A stretch of 64,000 bases of DNA. Source: Candidatus Pantoea bituminis (GTDB lineage Bacteria; Pseudomonadota; Gammaproteobacteria; Enterobacterales; Enterobacteriaceae). The translations under genes were made by a program, and so were the position numbers. The stretch is from NCBI RefSeq assembly GCF_018842675.1, contig NZ_JAGTWO010000004.1, positions 372,001-436,000 of the forward strand, in the 5' to 3' direction. The first letter of the stretch is position 1, and each line of letters opens with the position of its first letter. Shown piece by piece: positions 52,925 through 62,957 of this stretch. The notes under the pieces are model-generated. The model had not been told where the DNA came from. It made no database searches and saw only the letters and a program-made list of their open reading frames with translations.

Positions 52925-55900
52925 TCAGCTTTGTAGGTACTTCTTAAAGTTCTCTGCCTGTTCTAGCACGCTCTTGTAGACTTCATCGTTGGCTACCGGA
53001 GGGAAGCCATAGCGGTGTAGCAGCAGGATAAGATCTACTTTAAGTTTAGCCTTGATGTCGTCGCGATTGCTCCAGTCGGGGTACTGGGCACTGTCATCGA
53101 CAATCACCTTCATCTCTTTGGCCAATTCCAACATTTTATCCTCGTCATAGGTGAAATCGTACTTCTCGCACATATGCGCCAGGATATCGAGAAATGCCTT
53201 TTCTTCTATATCGATGCCAATATCGGCAAATGACATCATCTCGGTCTTAATGTCATAGATCATGTCAGCCATCTGCTGGGTGAACGTGTCGAACTCTTCA
53301 CCGTTGAGCACGTCGTTCTCTTTGCGCTGATTGTACTGATCAACCAATGCCTGGAAACGTTTGGAGAAGTTGATCCCCTGAAGTTGGTTCACCTTTTGAA
53401 AATCGCTGATGGCTTTTGCCAACATTTTTTGCAGTAGTTGCATCCGGGTGTTGGGCAACTTGATCTTGCCGATACGAGCCATGTACTCGTCGTCAAAGAT
53501 ATCGATGGTCTCAGCTTTATCTTCGCCTAAGGTGAAGATCTCCTCTACTCCTTCAGCCTTGAGTGCCTCGGCAATCATCTCACGCACTTTCTGGTTCATC
53601 TGCGCGGTGTCCGGCGCATCGCCCTTTGTAAGCTTGTAGACGATAGAACGCACGGCCAGATAGAAATGAATTCGCTCACGCTCATCCTGAGTGATCTCTT
53701 CACTACCCACGCAAACGTCATAGGCGGCTTTCAGGCGTTTCACCAATCCCATAAAGCGCAGCTCAATCTTCTTGGTCTGCAGCGCAAACTCGGCGGCTCG
53801 GTTGAGGCATTCCAGCTGTAAGGTCGGTGCGCCAGAGAAGTAATCGCGGCTATCGAAAGTATGGAACACCTGAGCAAGCAGATGCAGGTGATTACGCACC
53901 TCGATAAGTGACTGCTGTATATCTTCAAAGTTGGATTTATCAGCTTTCGAATACATAGCTAACGCCATATTCATTCGACTTTTTATGCCAATGTAATCGA
54001 CCACAAGCCCCTTCTCTTTGCCCTCAAAGCGGCGGTTTACCCGCGAGATAGTTTGGATCAGATTATGCTTTTGCAGTGGCTTATCGATGTAAATGGTATC
54101 AAGTTCGGGCACGTCAAAACCGGTTAGCCACATGTCCACCACAATGGCAATTTTGAAGTTGGACTTAGAGTTCTTGAACTGTTTGTCGAGCTCACGGCGG
54201 TACTCCTTAGTACCGAGCAAGTTGTACATAGCCTCATCATCATCCTGGCCACGAGTCATAACCATGTTGACGAGAGGAAGACTCATCAACTCTTTTTCTC
54301 TTGCTCGGTAAGGGTGACGCCATCAATAGCCTGTTTTGCCTCGAACCACTTGGGGCGCTGAAGTTTCAGTCTCTTATAGAAATCGTAGGCAATCTCGCGG
54401 CTGGCGCAGACAAACATCGCCTTGCCTTTGATAGTCGAGCCTTCTGTCACCCGTTTTTCGTAATGCTGGGCGAAATCCTTAGCTAATGCCTCAATGCGAT
54501 CCGGATCGCCCAAGATAGAATTCATATTGGCCGTGCTTTTCTTGCTCTCTTCAATCTGGTGTTCACTGGCACCCAGTTTTTCGCATTCTTGATAGTACTG
54601 CTCGATCTCTTCCAGCTTACTGTTATCAAGCACCACTTTGGCAGCTCGCCCTTCGTAGACAATCCGCACCGTGATTTCATCATTAACTGATTCGGTCATG
54701 GTGTAACTATCGATGGTGGGGCCAAATACATCCAGAGTGGCGTCGATAGGGGTGCCGGTAAAGCCAACATAGGTAGCGTTAGGCAGTGAGTCGTGTAGAT
54801 ATTTAGCAAAACCGTAGGTCTTTTTCACCGTTCCGCTTTCAGCATCAATGCTGATCTTCAGGTCGAGGTTAATCTGGCTGCGGTGGGCTTCGTCAGAAAT
54901 ACAGATGATATTGCTGCGATTGGAGAGCAGTTGAATATCTTCAGTAAACTTGTGGATGGTGGTCAGGAATACCCCGCCGCTAGCGCATCCGGCCAGCTTG
55001 TCTCGCAGATCCTGACGGCTGGTGACCGGTTCAATCACTGCATCGCCGATAAAAGCGGTGGCATTGCAGAATTGCTTCGCGAGCTGTTCATCAAGATCGG
55101 TGCGGTCGGTAATGAGAACAATGGTCGGACTGGCAAAATCGACGCTCTTCATCAACAACCGGGCAAGGAACTGCATGGTATAGCTCTTGCCGCAGCCAGT
55201 AGCACCAAAGTAGGTTCCCCCTTTACCGGTGCCACCGATATTCTCGCCGTTAGCCGTTATCTGCTTGCGCTCTTTTTTAATGTTGTAGTAAAGCTTGCGG
55301 GCGGCGTAATACTGCGGGTAGCGACAGCAGATCTTCACTTCCTGTTTGCTGGTGTCTGGGAAGAAAACGAAGTTCTTCAACACGTCCAGCAAACGGACCG
55401 GATGAAATAGCCCTTGGATCAAAGTGTAAAGACCATTGATGCCATCTTGCTCGGTGGATTCGTTACCGTTCACCTTGCGCCAAGCGTAGTAGAACTCGTA
55501 AGGGGCAAACAGGTTACCTAACTTATTGTTCACCCCATCGCTGAGAATACACAGCGCGTTATAGACAAACAGCTTAGGAATATCGCGCTTGTAGCGCACA
55601 CAAAGTTGGCGCCAGGCGTCATAGGTGGTGGCCTCTTCTTCACGTACCGCCGATTTAAACTCGAAGACTACCAGCGGCAAGCCGTTCACATACAAGATGC
55701 CATCGGGGATGCGCAGTTGCAGCCCGCCGTCACGGGTCTGGCCTTCTATCTCCAGTTGATTAACTAACCGGTAGATATTATTGCCCACCTCAGCTATCTC
55801 TTCGCCAGACCCTGTAAATAAACTAGTTAACTGCTCTGACAAGGTGCTGGTATCCATCAGCTCGATATAGAGATCTTTCTTATTACGATCTTCACGTTTA

Positions 55901-56211
55901 AGTAAAAAGCCGTTGCTGAGCCAATGGCAGAAGGTTTTATTGCTCTGATAGAGATCGCTGGCAGGCAGAGTCTGCAACTGATGGAGGATGTGAGAAACCT
56001 CTCCTTCCGTGATCCCCTCAGCCTGATACTGGTTGGCGAGATACTGGCGCAGATCATCCGTAATCAGCACCTCACTTTTCTCTTTGCGCGGCAAATTGTT
56101 ACCGACAAAATGAGGGTAGCAGGGTTGGCCTTCCGCATTGGAGTGCTGCCCCAGTAGGGAGATAATGGCCTGTTCCAGCTTTGATTCTGTGAAGTGTAAG
56201 GGACTAGTCAT
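52925..56211 (-). CDS. hsdR: Type I restriction enzyme R subunit HsdR (frameshifted in this sequence)
   Basis: About 1095 residues after adding one A in the tract complementary to 54293-54297 (restoring TEQEKKELMSLPLVN). The nuclease core is at 170-186 (IPDGILYV...VVFEFKSA: Asp170, Glu184, Lys186). The translocase has Walker A GATGCGKS at 336-343, DEAH at 440-443 and VGFTGTPID. The C-terminal half has RVNRRFEGKEKGLVVDY and a helical domain. The start MTSPLHFTES (56211) follows GGAGG and overlaps the abi gene by eight bases. It cuts unmodified foreign DNA with HsdM and HsdS. Confidence 0.92.
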
Positions 56212-56883
56212 CTTCATCCTCCGATTCTTCTGTAGAGGTATATTGAAGTAACATCTCCCTATAAGTGGCAGGATCTTGCTCAAATAGCATTTGACTTGCG
56301 AGGTATTCTATAGATATTTTCTCGGATAAACGCATTGAAAAACCATCAAATTGACCGTCAAGCCAGTCATTGAAATCAGGGTAATCCTCATATCGAATAC
56401 GATAATGGTTATCAGGCTCAAGTGTTTCACGATGTTTTTTATAAAGAAATGCTGCCAGGCCATCAACTGAAGAAGCTATAAATTCCACATCGCCCATGCG
56501 CAGAGCGCTTTGGTGATAACCATCACTTCCATGGGAGGCTGCCCCATGTCTATTACGTAGCTCATTAGTTACACTTACTATTGAACCTGCGAGCCGAGAA
56601 ATTTTTTCAGCAATATCCTCATCGTCACTGAATGGCAACCGATCCTTTACATCCCTAAAAAGAGGAAAAATTCTTTACGTAAGTCTGGTTCTTCCAATCG
56701 GTCTGAAATTATGGTTTTAAAAATTGACTCAAGGAAAGCCTTTGACAGGTCGATCGACAGAGCAGAATCTTGAGCTTGGATAGCTGCCTCTAATCTCTCT
56801 TTCTGCTCAATAAGATGAATAGCAGAATCTGTCCCCGCTATCGCTTTTGTACTCAGGCTGAGGCGAAATGCATTTTGTGTCAT
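56204..56883 (-). CDS. Abortive-infection-like (Abi C-terminal domain) protein inside the hsd operon (frameshifted in this sequence)
   Basis: About 226 residues after adding one base in the tract complementary to 56666-56670 (restoring EFFPLFRDVKDRLPFSDDED). The N-terminal half has the helix SKAFLESIFKTII; the C-terminal half has NELRNRHGAASHGSDG followed by GLAAFLYKKH. That pattern matches the abortive-infection C-terminal (Abi_C) domain family as I know it. It overlaps the hsdS stop by ATGA and hsdR by eight bases, so it is translated with the restriction genes. A role in phage defence or control of restriction is inferred from position. Confidence 0.7.
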
Positions 56884-58287
56884 GAATTCACCTCGAATTC
56901 GCCATTAATTAACTTTGGCAATAAATAATCTCGGAGGTCTTCTAACGTGCTGCATTCTTCAGAATTTTTAGTGATTTTGGATAAGTACGAACCGACTATC
57001 GTCGAGAAAAAACTTACAACATCAATGTTTGGAATGACTAGTTGTATTCCACGAAACGTCTTTTTACTAATCTCTGCAAAAGTGGTACCTCCGGACATGC
57101 TTTTAATTATGTCCATGTTTGAATCAAGCCAATACAACGTAAACTCCGGCGACAGGCATTTTGTATCAGTTATTGCGATATAACCCTGATTTATTGCTGT
57201 AGGAATTTTGGTCAAAGCTAGGTAGCCGACAGGTGCGCGAGAGGACATTAGTACCGTTTCCGTAGGTAATAATCCTGATGAGATTTTCTGCAATCCTGCT
57301 GAAGTGATTTTACGCTCAGTTGTCAGCAAGATTTTGTCGTTATTACCCGAGAGGTCTTTGGGTGAGGTCCAGTGGATGTCGCCCCCTCCCAAAAATCAGG
57401 GTTTGTAGTGCTCGGCGTAGAGCCGCCTTTCACAATAAATACATCACCTACTGTAGTTACTGCCCATGTCTGGGGCACCCACCCCCTCAATCCTAGGGAA
57501 GGTTCAGAGCATAACTCAAAAGCTGCAGGGAAGAGCTGGAGAATATTCTCCGGTAGCGGTTTAAAGTCGGCACTTTCGCGCACCGCTTTACGGGCCTCTG
57601 CACGGAGCAGCAACTCATTAGGGAACTCTAAATCTTGCTCGAAAAACCCTGCATCCAACGCGTTATCAACCACGGGATCAAAGTCCACAAACCATGATTT
57701 AAACAGTGCTTGCGCCATCTGCTCTAGGGTTTGGTTGATTTGGCGATTGAGAATAATTTTGTTGTCGAGGCTATTGTGTAATAGTAATGTTTTTTTTGTA
57801 TCTTTATATCAGGGAGGTTAACTATAAATTTCTTTAAATCTCTTACTGGCAACTGTGGTTGAGCAGAACCTGATTTCAACATTTCAATTTGTTTTTTTCC
57901 ATCCGTTGAGTTGAGCAACAGATACAAATACTCAGGAACAAGTCGCTCATCTTTTACACGAATAATAAGAAGTTGAGCATTTATTAGCGGCTGGCTCCAT
58001 CTATGGTCACTGTAGAATGCAACTTTACCTAATTGGCTCCCTCTGGTTGAGATGATGATATCATTGGGATTTACTCTTCCTTTTTTAATTTCAGAAAATT
58101 TCTGATCAGATAGAAAGTTAATTTCACTTAAATCCAATCTTCCATCAACAATATTTTTTGTGTTTAAAAATGGATAATTACCATACTCTAAGAATTCATT
58201 CGCTTTAGGGTAACGACTAGATCTATCTCCATCTTCAAAAGTAATATCCAGCTCATAAAGAGCCCAACTAGACCACTTACTCCCCAT
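56880..58287 (-). CDS. hsdS: Type I restriction specificity subunit HsdS (two frameshifts in this sequence)
   Basis: About 469 residues after adding one base at 57790-57797 (restoring QKKTLLLHNSLDNKI) and one at 57382-57386 (restoring FWEGGDIHWTSPKDLSG). It shows the usual layout: target-recognition domain 1 (1-150), a conserved helix ending in QTLEQMAQALFKSWFVDFDP, target-recognition domain 2 (about 245-390), and a second helix with LEDLRDYLLPKLINGE. It picks the two halves of the target sequence for HsdM and HsdR. The start overlaps hsdM by 11 bases. Confidence 0.9.
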
Positions 58288-59881
58288 AACCTAATGCCTC
58301 CATATTGGCACGAATCGCCTGATCCAGCGTTGCCGCTTCATCCAACTGTCGATAAAGAGTTTGGGTCAGCTCCTGCATCTTGGTTTCAAAAGCAATCCCG
58401 TCATCCTCAATATCAGCAGCTCCGACATAGCGGCCCGGAGTCAGCACAAAGTCATTAGCCTTCATCTCATCAAGCGTCGCAGCTTTGCAGAAACCCGCCT
58501 GATCCTGATATTGCTCAACACCAATCTCGTTGGCCTCGATACGGCGCTTGAGTTCGCTCTCGCTGCTGCGCCAAGCGTGGAAGGTATCAGCGATGGTGGC
58601 GATATCCTCTTTGGTCAGCTCTTTTTGGGTACGGCTTACCATAGTGCCAAGATTGCGGGCATCGATAAACAAGGTCTCACCGCGACGATCGCGGTAACCA
58701 TATTGAGGATTTGCTTGTTTATTTTTGCTGATAAACCACAGGCAAACTGGGATCTGGGTGGTGAAGAACAGCTGCCCCGGCAAGGCAATCATGCATTCGA
58801 TACGGTCATCTTCAATCAGCTTTTGGCGAATCTCTCCTTCACCGCTGGTATTCGAGCTCATCGAGCCATTGGCCAGCACAAAGCCCGCAGCGCCGTCTTC
58901 GCTCAGCTTGGAGAGCATGTGCAGGATCCAGGCATAGTTAGCGTTGCCGGTTGGAGGAGTGCGAAAACCCGCAAAGCGTGGATCGTTGGTGAGCTCCGCT
59001 TCGTTGCGCCAGTCCTTCAGGTTAAAGGGTGGATTAGCCATGATAAAATCGGCTTTGAGATCTGGGTGTTGATCGGCAAAGAAGGTATCGGCCGGGCGCT
59101 CTCCCAGATTGCCGGAGAGTCCGCGCACCGCCAGGTTCATTTTGGCCAGCTTGTAGGTGGTACTGGTCAGCTCCTGGCCGTAAATTGCGATGTCCTTACT
59201 CTTACCTTGATGACTCTCAACAAATTTGAGGGACTGCACAAACATCCCGCCAGAGCCACAGCATGGGTCATAAATCTTGCCCTGATAGGGCTCGAGCATT
59301 TCAGCAAGCAAGGTCACCACTGCTTTAGGGGTATAGAATTCACCACCGCCTTTACCTTCGCTGGCCGCAAACTTGCCAAGGAAATATTCGTAGACGCGGC
59401 CTACTAAATCCTCCTCGGTCAGATCACATTCGTTGGCGAGGGTGTCGATGTTCTCGATGCTATCAATGAGAGAAGCGAGCCTTTTCACCTCTAACCCCTG
59501 ACGGGAGAAGTAGTTATCAGGCAAGGCACCCGTCAGCGACGCATTGCGTTTCTCTATAGTAGAAAGGGCCGTATCGATAATCACTGCGATGTCATCTTGC
59601 TTCGCGCGGGCTTTGACATAAGACCAGCGGGCTTCTGGTGGCAGGAAGAAGACGTTGTCCTGCTGATAGAAGACATCCATATCTACAAAGGCTTCTTGGC
59701 CGTTGTCGATTAACTGTTTGCGCTTGGCTTCGAACTTGTCGCTGATAAATTTCAGAAATACCAAGCTCAACACTACGTGCTTGTATTCGGAGGATTCCAC
59801 GCTGCCACGCAGCTGGTTGGCGGTATCCCAGAGTGTTTCTTCGAAGCCTTTGCCAGCTTTCTTGGTTGGTGATTTAGCCAT
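58277..59881 (-). CDS. hsdM: Type I restriction-modification DNA methyltransferase HsdM
   Basis: A 534-residue N6-adenine methyltransferase. It has an N-terminal HsdM domain (about 10-145), GEFYTP at 180-185, SAM motif DPCCGSGG at 205-212 and catalytic NPPF at 283-286. It is fully open without frameshifts. It methylates the target in concert with HsdS. It is the first gene of hsdM-hsdS-abi-hsdR, so the promoter should lie in 59882-60400. Confidence 0.95.
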   Translation of the reverse strand: MAKSPTKKAGKGFEETLWDTANQLRGSVESSEYKHVVLSLVFLKFISDKFEAKRKQLIDNGQEAFVDMDVFYQQDNVFFLPPEARWSYVKARAKQDDIAVIIDTALSTIEKRNASLTGALPDNYFSRQGLEVKRLASLIDSIENIDTLANECDLTEEDLVGRVYEYFLGKFAASEGKGGGEFYTPKAVVTLLAEMLEPYQGKIYDPCCGSGGMFVQSLKFVESHQGKSKDIAIYGQELTSTTYKLAKMNLAVRGLSGNLGERPADTFFADQHPDLKADFIMANPPFNLKDWRNEAELTNDPRFAGFRTPPTGNANYAWILHMLSKLSEDGAAGFVLANGSMSSNTSGEGEIRQKLIEDDRIECMIALPGQLFFTTQIPVCLWFISKNKQANPQYGYRDRRGETLFIDARNLGTMVSRTQKELTKEDIATIADTFHAWRSSESELKRRIEANEIGVEQYQDQAGFCKAATLDEMKANDFVLTPGRYVGAADIEDDGIAFETKMQELTQTLYRQLDEAATLDQAIRANMEALGYGE

Positions 59882-60410
59882 ATGAATGCGTTCTCTTTTT
59901 CATTAGAAAAATAATCGAAGTCCGGGTCTTAATAGGAACGCTCTGACAAGTGGAAAACCCCTTTGAGGTAAACTCTATGTGAGCGTCCGGCAATATATGT
60001 GAAGTAGACTTGACAGAGATTATCTCATAAAACCAGTCTGATTTGATTTCGTCCTTGCCATAATGAAGGCAAGTTTGATGCCATCTTCGTGGCTAGAAAT
60101 ATTGATGACTTATGCAACCAGTTCCGCAATAGCTTTTCTCAGTATTCACGGCCGAGGCACTGCATTCCTCAATGCTTGACTTGAATATGCTCTGGCCCCT
60201 TAGTACGCACACAGGTGGTAAAGATACAACGTGTTTTAACAGTCTTATCGAATAGGGAAGCGAGGCAATGAGGATTTGATTGTATAGCGTTGGTAGCTGA
60301 CAGCAGCAATTAATAAACTAAAGAGCATTTAGGTATTTTCAATGGCACCCCTACAGCCCCCCAGAAAACAAAAAGGACTCACGTTGTTAACGTAAGCCCT
60401 TGATAAATTT
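59882..60410. other. Region between hsdM and the tRNA gene
   Basis: About 530 bases including the hsdM promoter region and the right end of the island. I find no supported gene. A hairpin terminator for the tRNA lies at its right end. Confidence 0.45.
60372..60401 (-). terminator. Terminator after tRNA-Ile
   Basis: On the minus strand GGGCTTACGTTAACAACGTG-AGTCC forms a stem (TTACGTT/AACGTGA core), followed by TTTTTGTTTTC. Confidence 0.65.
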
Positions 60411-60486
60411 TGGTGGCCCCTGCTGGGTTTGAACCAGCGACCAAGCGATTATGAGTCGCCTGCTCTAACCACTGAGCTAAGGGGCC
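60411..60486 (-). tRNA. ileX: tRNA-Ile(CAU), later k2C-modified
   Basis: 76 bases folding as a full cloverleaf: acceptor GGCCCCTT/AGGGGCC with an encoded CCA, D-loop AGCTCAGTGGTTAGAGC, anticodon loop CTCATAA, T-arm GGTTCAAACCC. The sequence is almost identical to E. coli ileX, and mug lies nearby as in E. coli. A CAU anticodon with this body marks the AUA-reading isoleucine tRNA made by TilS lysidinylation, not methionine. Its 3' part is the island's attachment site. Confidence 0.95.
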
Positions 60487-60775
60487 AGCGGAGCGAGGAT
60501 TATAAAGTATCTGCTCGGGGCGATCCAGCATTGAACGGTTGGTTGCTGAAATAATCAGCATTTGATGACTGTTTGATTTTTATAGGAAATAATCTGAATA
60601 ATTACAGAAAAGTCTCGAATCTGGATAAAGGGTTCACTCTTTTACTTCGATATTGATCTGCTCTTGCGGCTTTGCTGTACATAACATTCATAATATTTTG
60701 ACGCGCGGACTGCATCTGGCCTGTCACACGCGTTTTATTTAATAACCGGCTTTCGCCATAAAATTTGTTTTCAAC

Positions 60776-61576
60776 TTAGCGTTGACGATAACGCGAGGCT
60801 GACTGATCACGCGAGAGGAAAGGCAGCATCGCACCGCGAGCACGGTCATATTCATGCCACAAAGCCAACTCTTCCAAGGCAGGAATAGTCACCGCTTCAC
60901 CGCTGTCGAGGCCCGCGAGCGCTGCATCAACCATCTCATCTACATCCATCAGCATCTCTGCTGGGATCTCGCTAATAGACTTACCTGAACGATCAAAAAT
61001 TTCGGTACGCGTTGCGCCAGGTAAAACGGCTTGCACCTGAACGCCACTTTCAGCCAGTGCATGCTGCATCGCTCGCGTTAATGTCAGGACATAAGATTTC
61101 GAAGCGTTATACGCGCCATTGAAATTTTCATGTACCAGCGACAACACCGAGGCAATGTTAATGATTGTCCCATTCCCACGCGCTTTGAACGATTGTGCCG
61201 CAGCATGAGCAAGTCGTGTCAGAGCAATAATATTCAGGGTAAGCATGGTATCAATACGTTCGATATCGGCTTTGATGAACTCGCCATCAACGCTCATACC
61301 AGCATTATTCAAAAGCAGGCTAATGTGCGAATGGGTTGTAAGTTCATGTTCTACCCGAGCCAGATCCTCAGAGAGCGTTAAATCGGCTGTTAAGATTTTG
61401 ACCTGAACGCCGTGCTGCTGAGTCAATGAAGAAGCCAGCGTATCCATACGTGCCTTATCACGTGCGACCAAAATGAGATCATATCCGCGTGCTGCCAGAC
61501 GTTTCGCGTAAGTCGCGCCGATACCGCTTGATGCGCCCGTGATCAAAGCAAAACCTAAAGGAGATGCGTTCGACAT
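60776..61576 (-). CDS. SDR-family NAD(P)-dependent oxidoreductase
   Basis: A 266-residue classical short-chain dehydrogenase: cofactor motif ITGASSGIGATYAKRL at about 12-27, NNAG at about 90, catalytic Ser in IASVLS and YNASK (Tyr/Lys) at about 155. LVARDK suggests NADPH preference. It is divergent from a TetR gene with palindromic sites between them, so it is probably repressed by that TetR protein. The substrate is unknown. Confidence 0.9.
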   Translation of the reverse strand: MSNASPLGFALITGASSGIGATYAKRLAARGYDLILVARDKARMDTLASSLTQQHGVQVKILTADLTLSEDLARVEHELTTHSHISLLLNNAGMSVDGEFIKADIERIDTMLTLNIIALTRLAHAAAQSFKARGNGTIINIASVLSLVHENFNGAYNASKSYVLTLTRAMQHALAESGVQVQAVLPGATRTEIFDRSGKSISEIPAEMLMDVDEMVDAALAGLDSGEAVTIPALEELALWHEYDRARGAMLPFLSRDQSASRYRQR

Positions 61577-61590
61577 AATCTATTCCTCGT

Positions 61591-61683
61591 ATGATGGTTG
61601 TCATAATTTCATTTAATATGACGATCATCATATATGGCGTCAAGCTGGAATATGATGATCATAATAATTACTATGATTGTCAT
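61591..61683. promoter_or_regulatory. Array of four palindromic operator-like sites
   Basis: Four 11-base ATG-N5-TCAT elements lie in the divergent SDR/tetR gap: ATGGTTGTCAT (61594), ATGACGATCAT (61618), ATGATGATCAT (61652) and ATGATTGTCAT (61673). Centre spacings are 24, 34 and 21 bases. They are the likely binding sites of the neighbouring TetR protein. Confidence 0.6.
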
Positions 61684-61715
61684 AACGTTTGCACAGCAAA
61701 ATTGAGAATGATGAT

Positions 61716-62300
61716 ATGGAGAAACAAACGCACAAAGCGCGCACGCGCCAGCGCATTCTTGAAGAGGCCGCTCGTGTAATGCGCGAGAAGGGGACGGAAA
61801 GCATTGGCGTCGCGTCGTTAATGAAACGTGTGGGATTAACGCATGGCGGTTTTTACGCGCATTTCAGCTCGCGAGATGATTTAGTTCAGGAAGTGATGAA
61901 GCAAATGTTTGCGGATTCCGCGCAACGGGTTGAGCCTGTGGCGCAAGATGCACCGCCTGCACAGCGCTTGGTGGCTTTTATCAATTATTACCTTTCGGTT
62001 GTTCACCGTAATGCGCCCGCAGAAGGGTGCCCACTGCCCGCTTTGGTGAGTGAAGTGGCGCATCTTCCAGAGGAAGCACGGCAAATATTTTCCCAGGGAA
62101 TGCATTCTGTTCATGAGCGACTGGCGAAGCCGTTGCGGGAAATGGGGCACGATCAGCCCGAAGCATTGGCATCCAGCATGTTAGCGGAAATGGTCGGTGC
62201 ACTGGCATTAGCGCGAGCCTGTCCCGATGATCAGCTCGCTGATGAAATGCTGGCGCGCAGTCGTTACGCCTTAATGACCCGTGCTGGGCTGGAGTCTTAA
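61716..62300 (+). CDS. TetR-family transcriptional regulator
   Basis: A 194-residue repressor. The HTH is at about 10-55 ([39 protein letters not shown]). The C-terminal ligand domain is helical with a conserved Cys in [14 protein letters not shown], as in YcdC/NemR-like TetR proteins that sense electrophiles. The start MEKQTHKAR is preferred over an upstream ATG on spacing and family start. Its stop overlaps the mug start. Confidence 0.87.
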   Translation: MEKQTHKARTRQRILEEAARVMREKGTESIGVASLMKRVGLTHGGFYAHFSSRDDLVQEVMKQMFADSAQRVEPVAQDAPPAQRLVAFINYYLSVVHRNAPAEGCPLPALVSEVAHLPEEARQIFSQGMHSVHERLAKPLREMGHDQPEALASSMLAEMVGALALARACPDDQLADEMLARSRYALMTRAGLES

Positions 62301-62827
62301 TGAGCGAGCACACCATCACCGATATTATTGCGCCTGGCTTAAACGTACTCTTCTGCGGCATTAATCCGGGCTATTCCACCGCGCATAAAGGGTTTCATTT
62401 TGCGCATCCGGGTAATCGATTTTGGAAGGTTATCTATCTGGCGGGCTTCACGCAGCAACAGCTCAAGCCTGAGGAAGAGCAGCGCTTACTTGATACAGGA
62501 TGTGGCATCACAATGTTAGTTGAGCGCCCGACTGTACAGGCAAGCGAGCTAGCAGTTAATGAGCTACAAGAGGGTGGTGAGCGTTTGATGGCAAAAGTTT
62601 TGCAATATCAGCCTGCCGCTTTGGCTATTTTGGGGAAAGATGCGTTTAAGCGCGCGTTTGGAAAAAACAGAGTTGAGTGGGGCGCGCAGCCGATATTTAT
62701 GGGAAAAACCCAAGTGTGGGTGCTGCCTAATCCAAGCGGGTTAAATCGTGCGTCACTGGAAGAAATGGTTGAAGCATATCAACAGCTTCATCATGCGTTA
62801 GAGGCAAAACGGATGAAGAGTGACTGA
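62300..62827 (+). CDS. mug: G/U mismatch-specific DNA glycosylase Mug
   Basis: A 175-residue uracil-DNA-glycosylase-fold enzyme (E. coli Mug 168). The catalytic-pocket motif is [13 protein letters not shown] (Asn22) and the second motif is [11 protein letters not shown]. It removes uracil or ethenocytosine opposite guanine. The ATG overlaps the tetR stop by one base, and rpoD lies convergent downstream, as in E. coli. Confidence 0.95.
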   Translation: MSEHTITDIIAPGLNVLFCGINPGYSTAHKGFHFAHPGNRFWKVIYLAGFTQQQLKPEEEQRLLDTGCGITMLVERPTVQASELAVNELQEGGERLMAKVLQYQPAALAILGKDAFKRAFGKNRVEWGAQPIFMGKTQVWVLPNPSGLNRASLEEMVEAYQQLHHALEAKRMKSD

Positions 62828-62925
62828 GCAAAGCACAACGCGACTGATCATCAGCAATGTATCGGCAGGGAAGGGAGCCGGAGTGAAAAAGCTGAGTAAA
62901 AACGGCGGAGAAGGTACGCTGAAAT

Positions 62926-62950
62926 AAAAAACCCCGGCGAACCGGGGTTT
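62926..62950. terminator. Bidirectional terminator between mug and rpoD
   Basis: AAAAAACCCCGG-CGAA-CCGGGGTTT has a six-base GC stem with an A-run before and a T-run on each strand. It lies eight bases after the rpoD stop. Confidence 0.85.
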
Positions 62951-62957
62951 AGCTGAC

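Larger units (their letters stand above)
47434..60410. mobile_element. Genomic island inserted at tRNA-Ile(CAU)
   Basis: The left edge repeats the 3' 47 bases of the tRNA gene at 60411-60457 with four mismatches and in the same orientation. Within are a truncated P2-type integrase, a TIR-like gene, decayed ORFs, an IS3 remnant and a complete type I restriction-modification operon. Flanking genes ddlA and tRNA/mug/rpoD are core chromosome. The degenerate left repeat and broken integrase suggest an old, no longer mobile island. Confidence 0.8.

Noticed and set aside
60379-60561. 60-codon frame on the minus strand over the tRNA
   Set aside because: It reads straight through the tRNA-Ile gene and its terminator; typical spurious frame.
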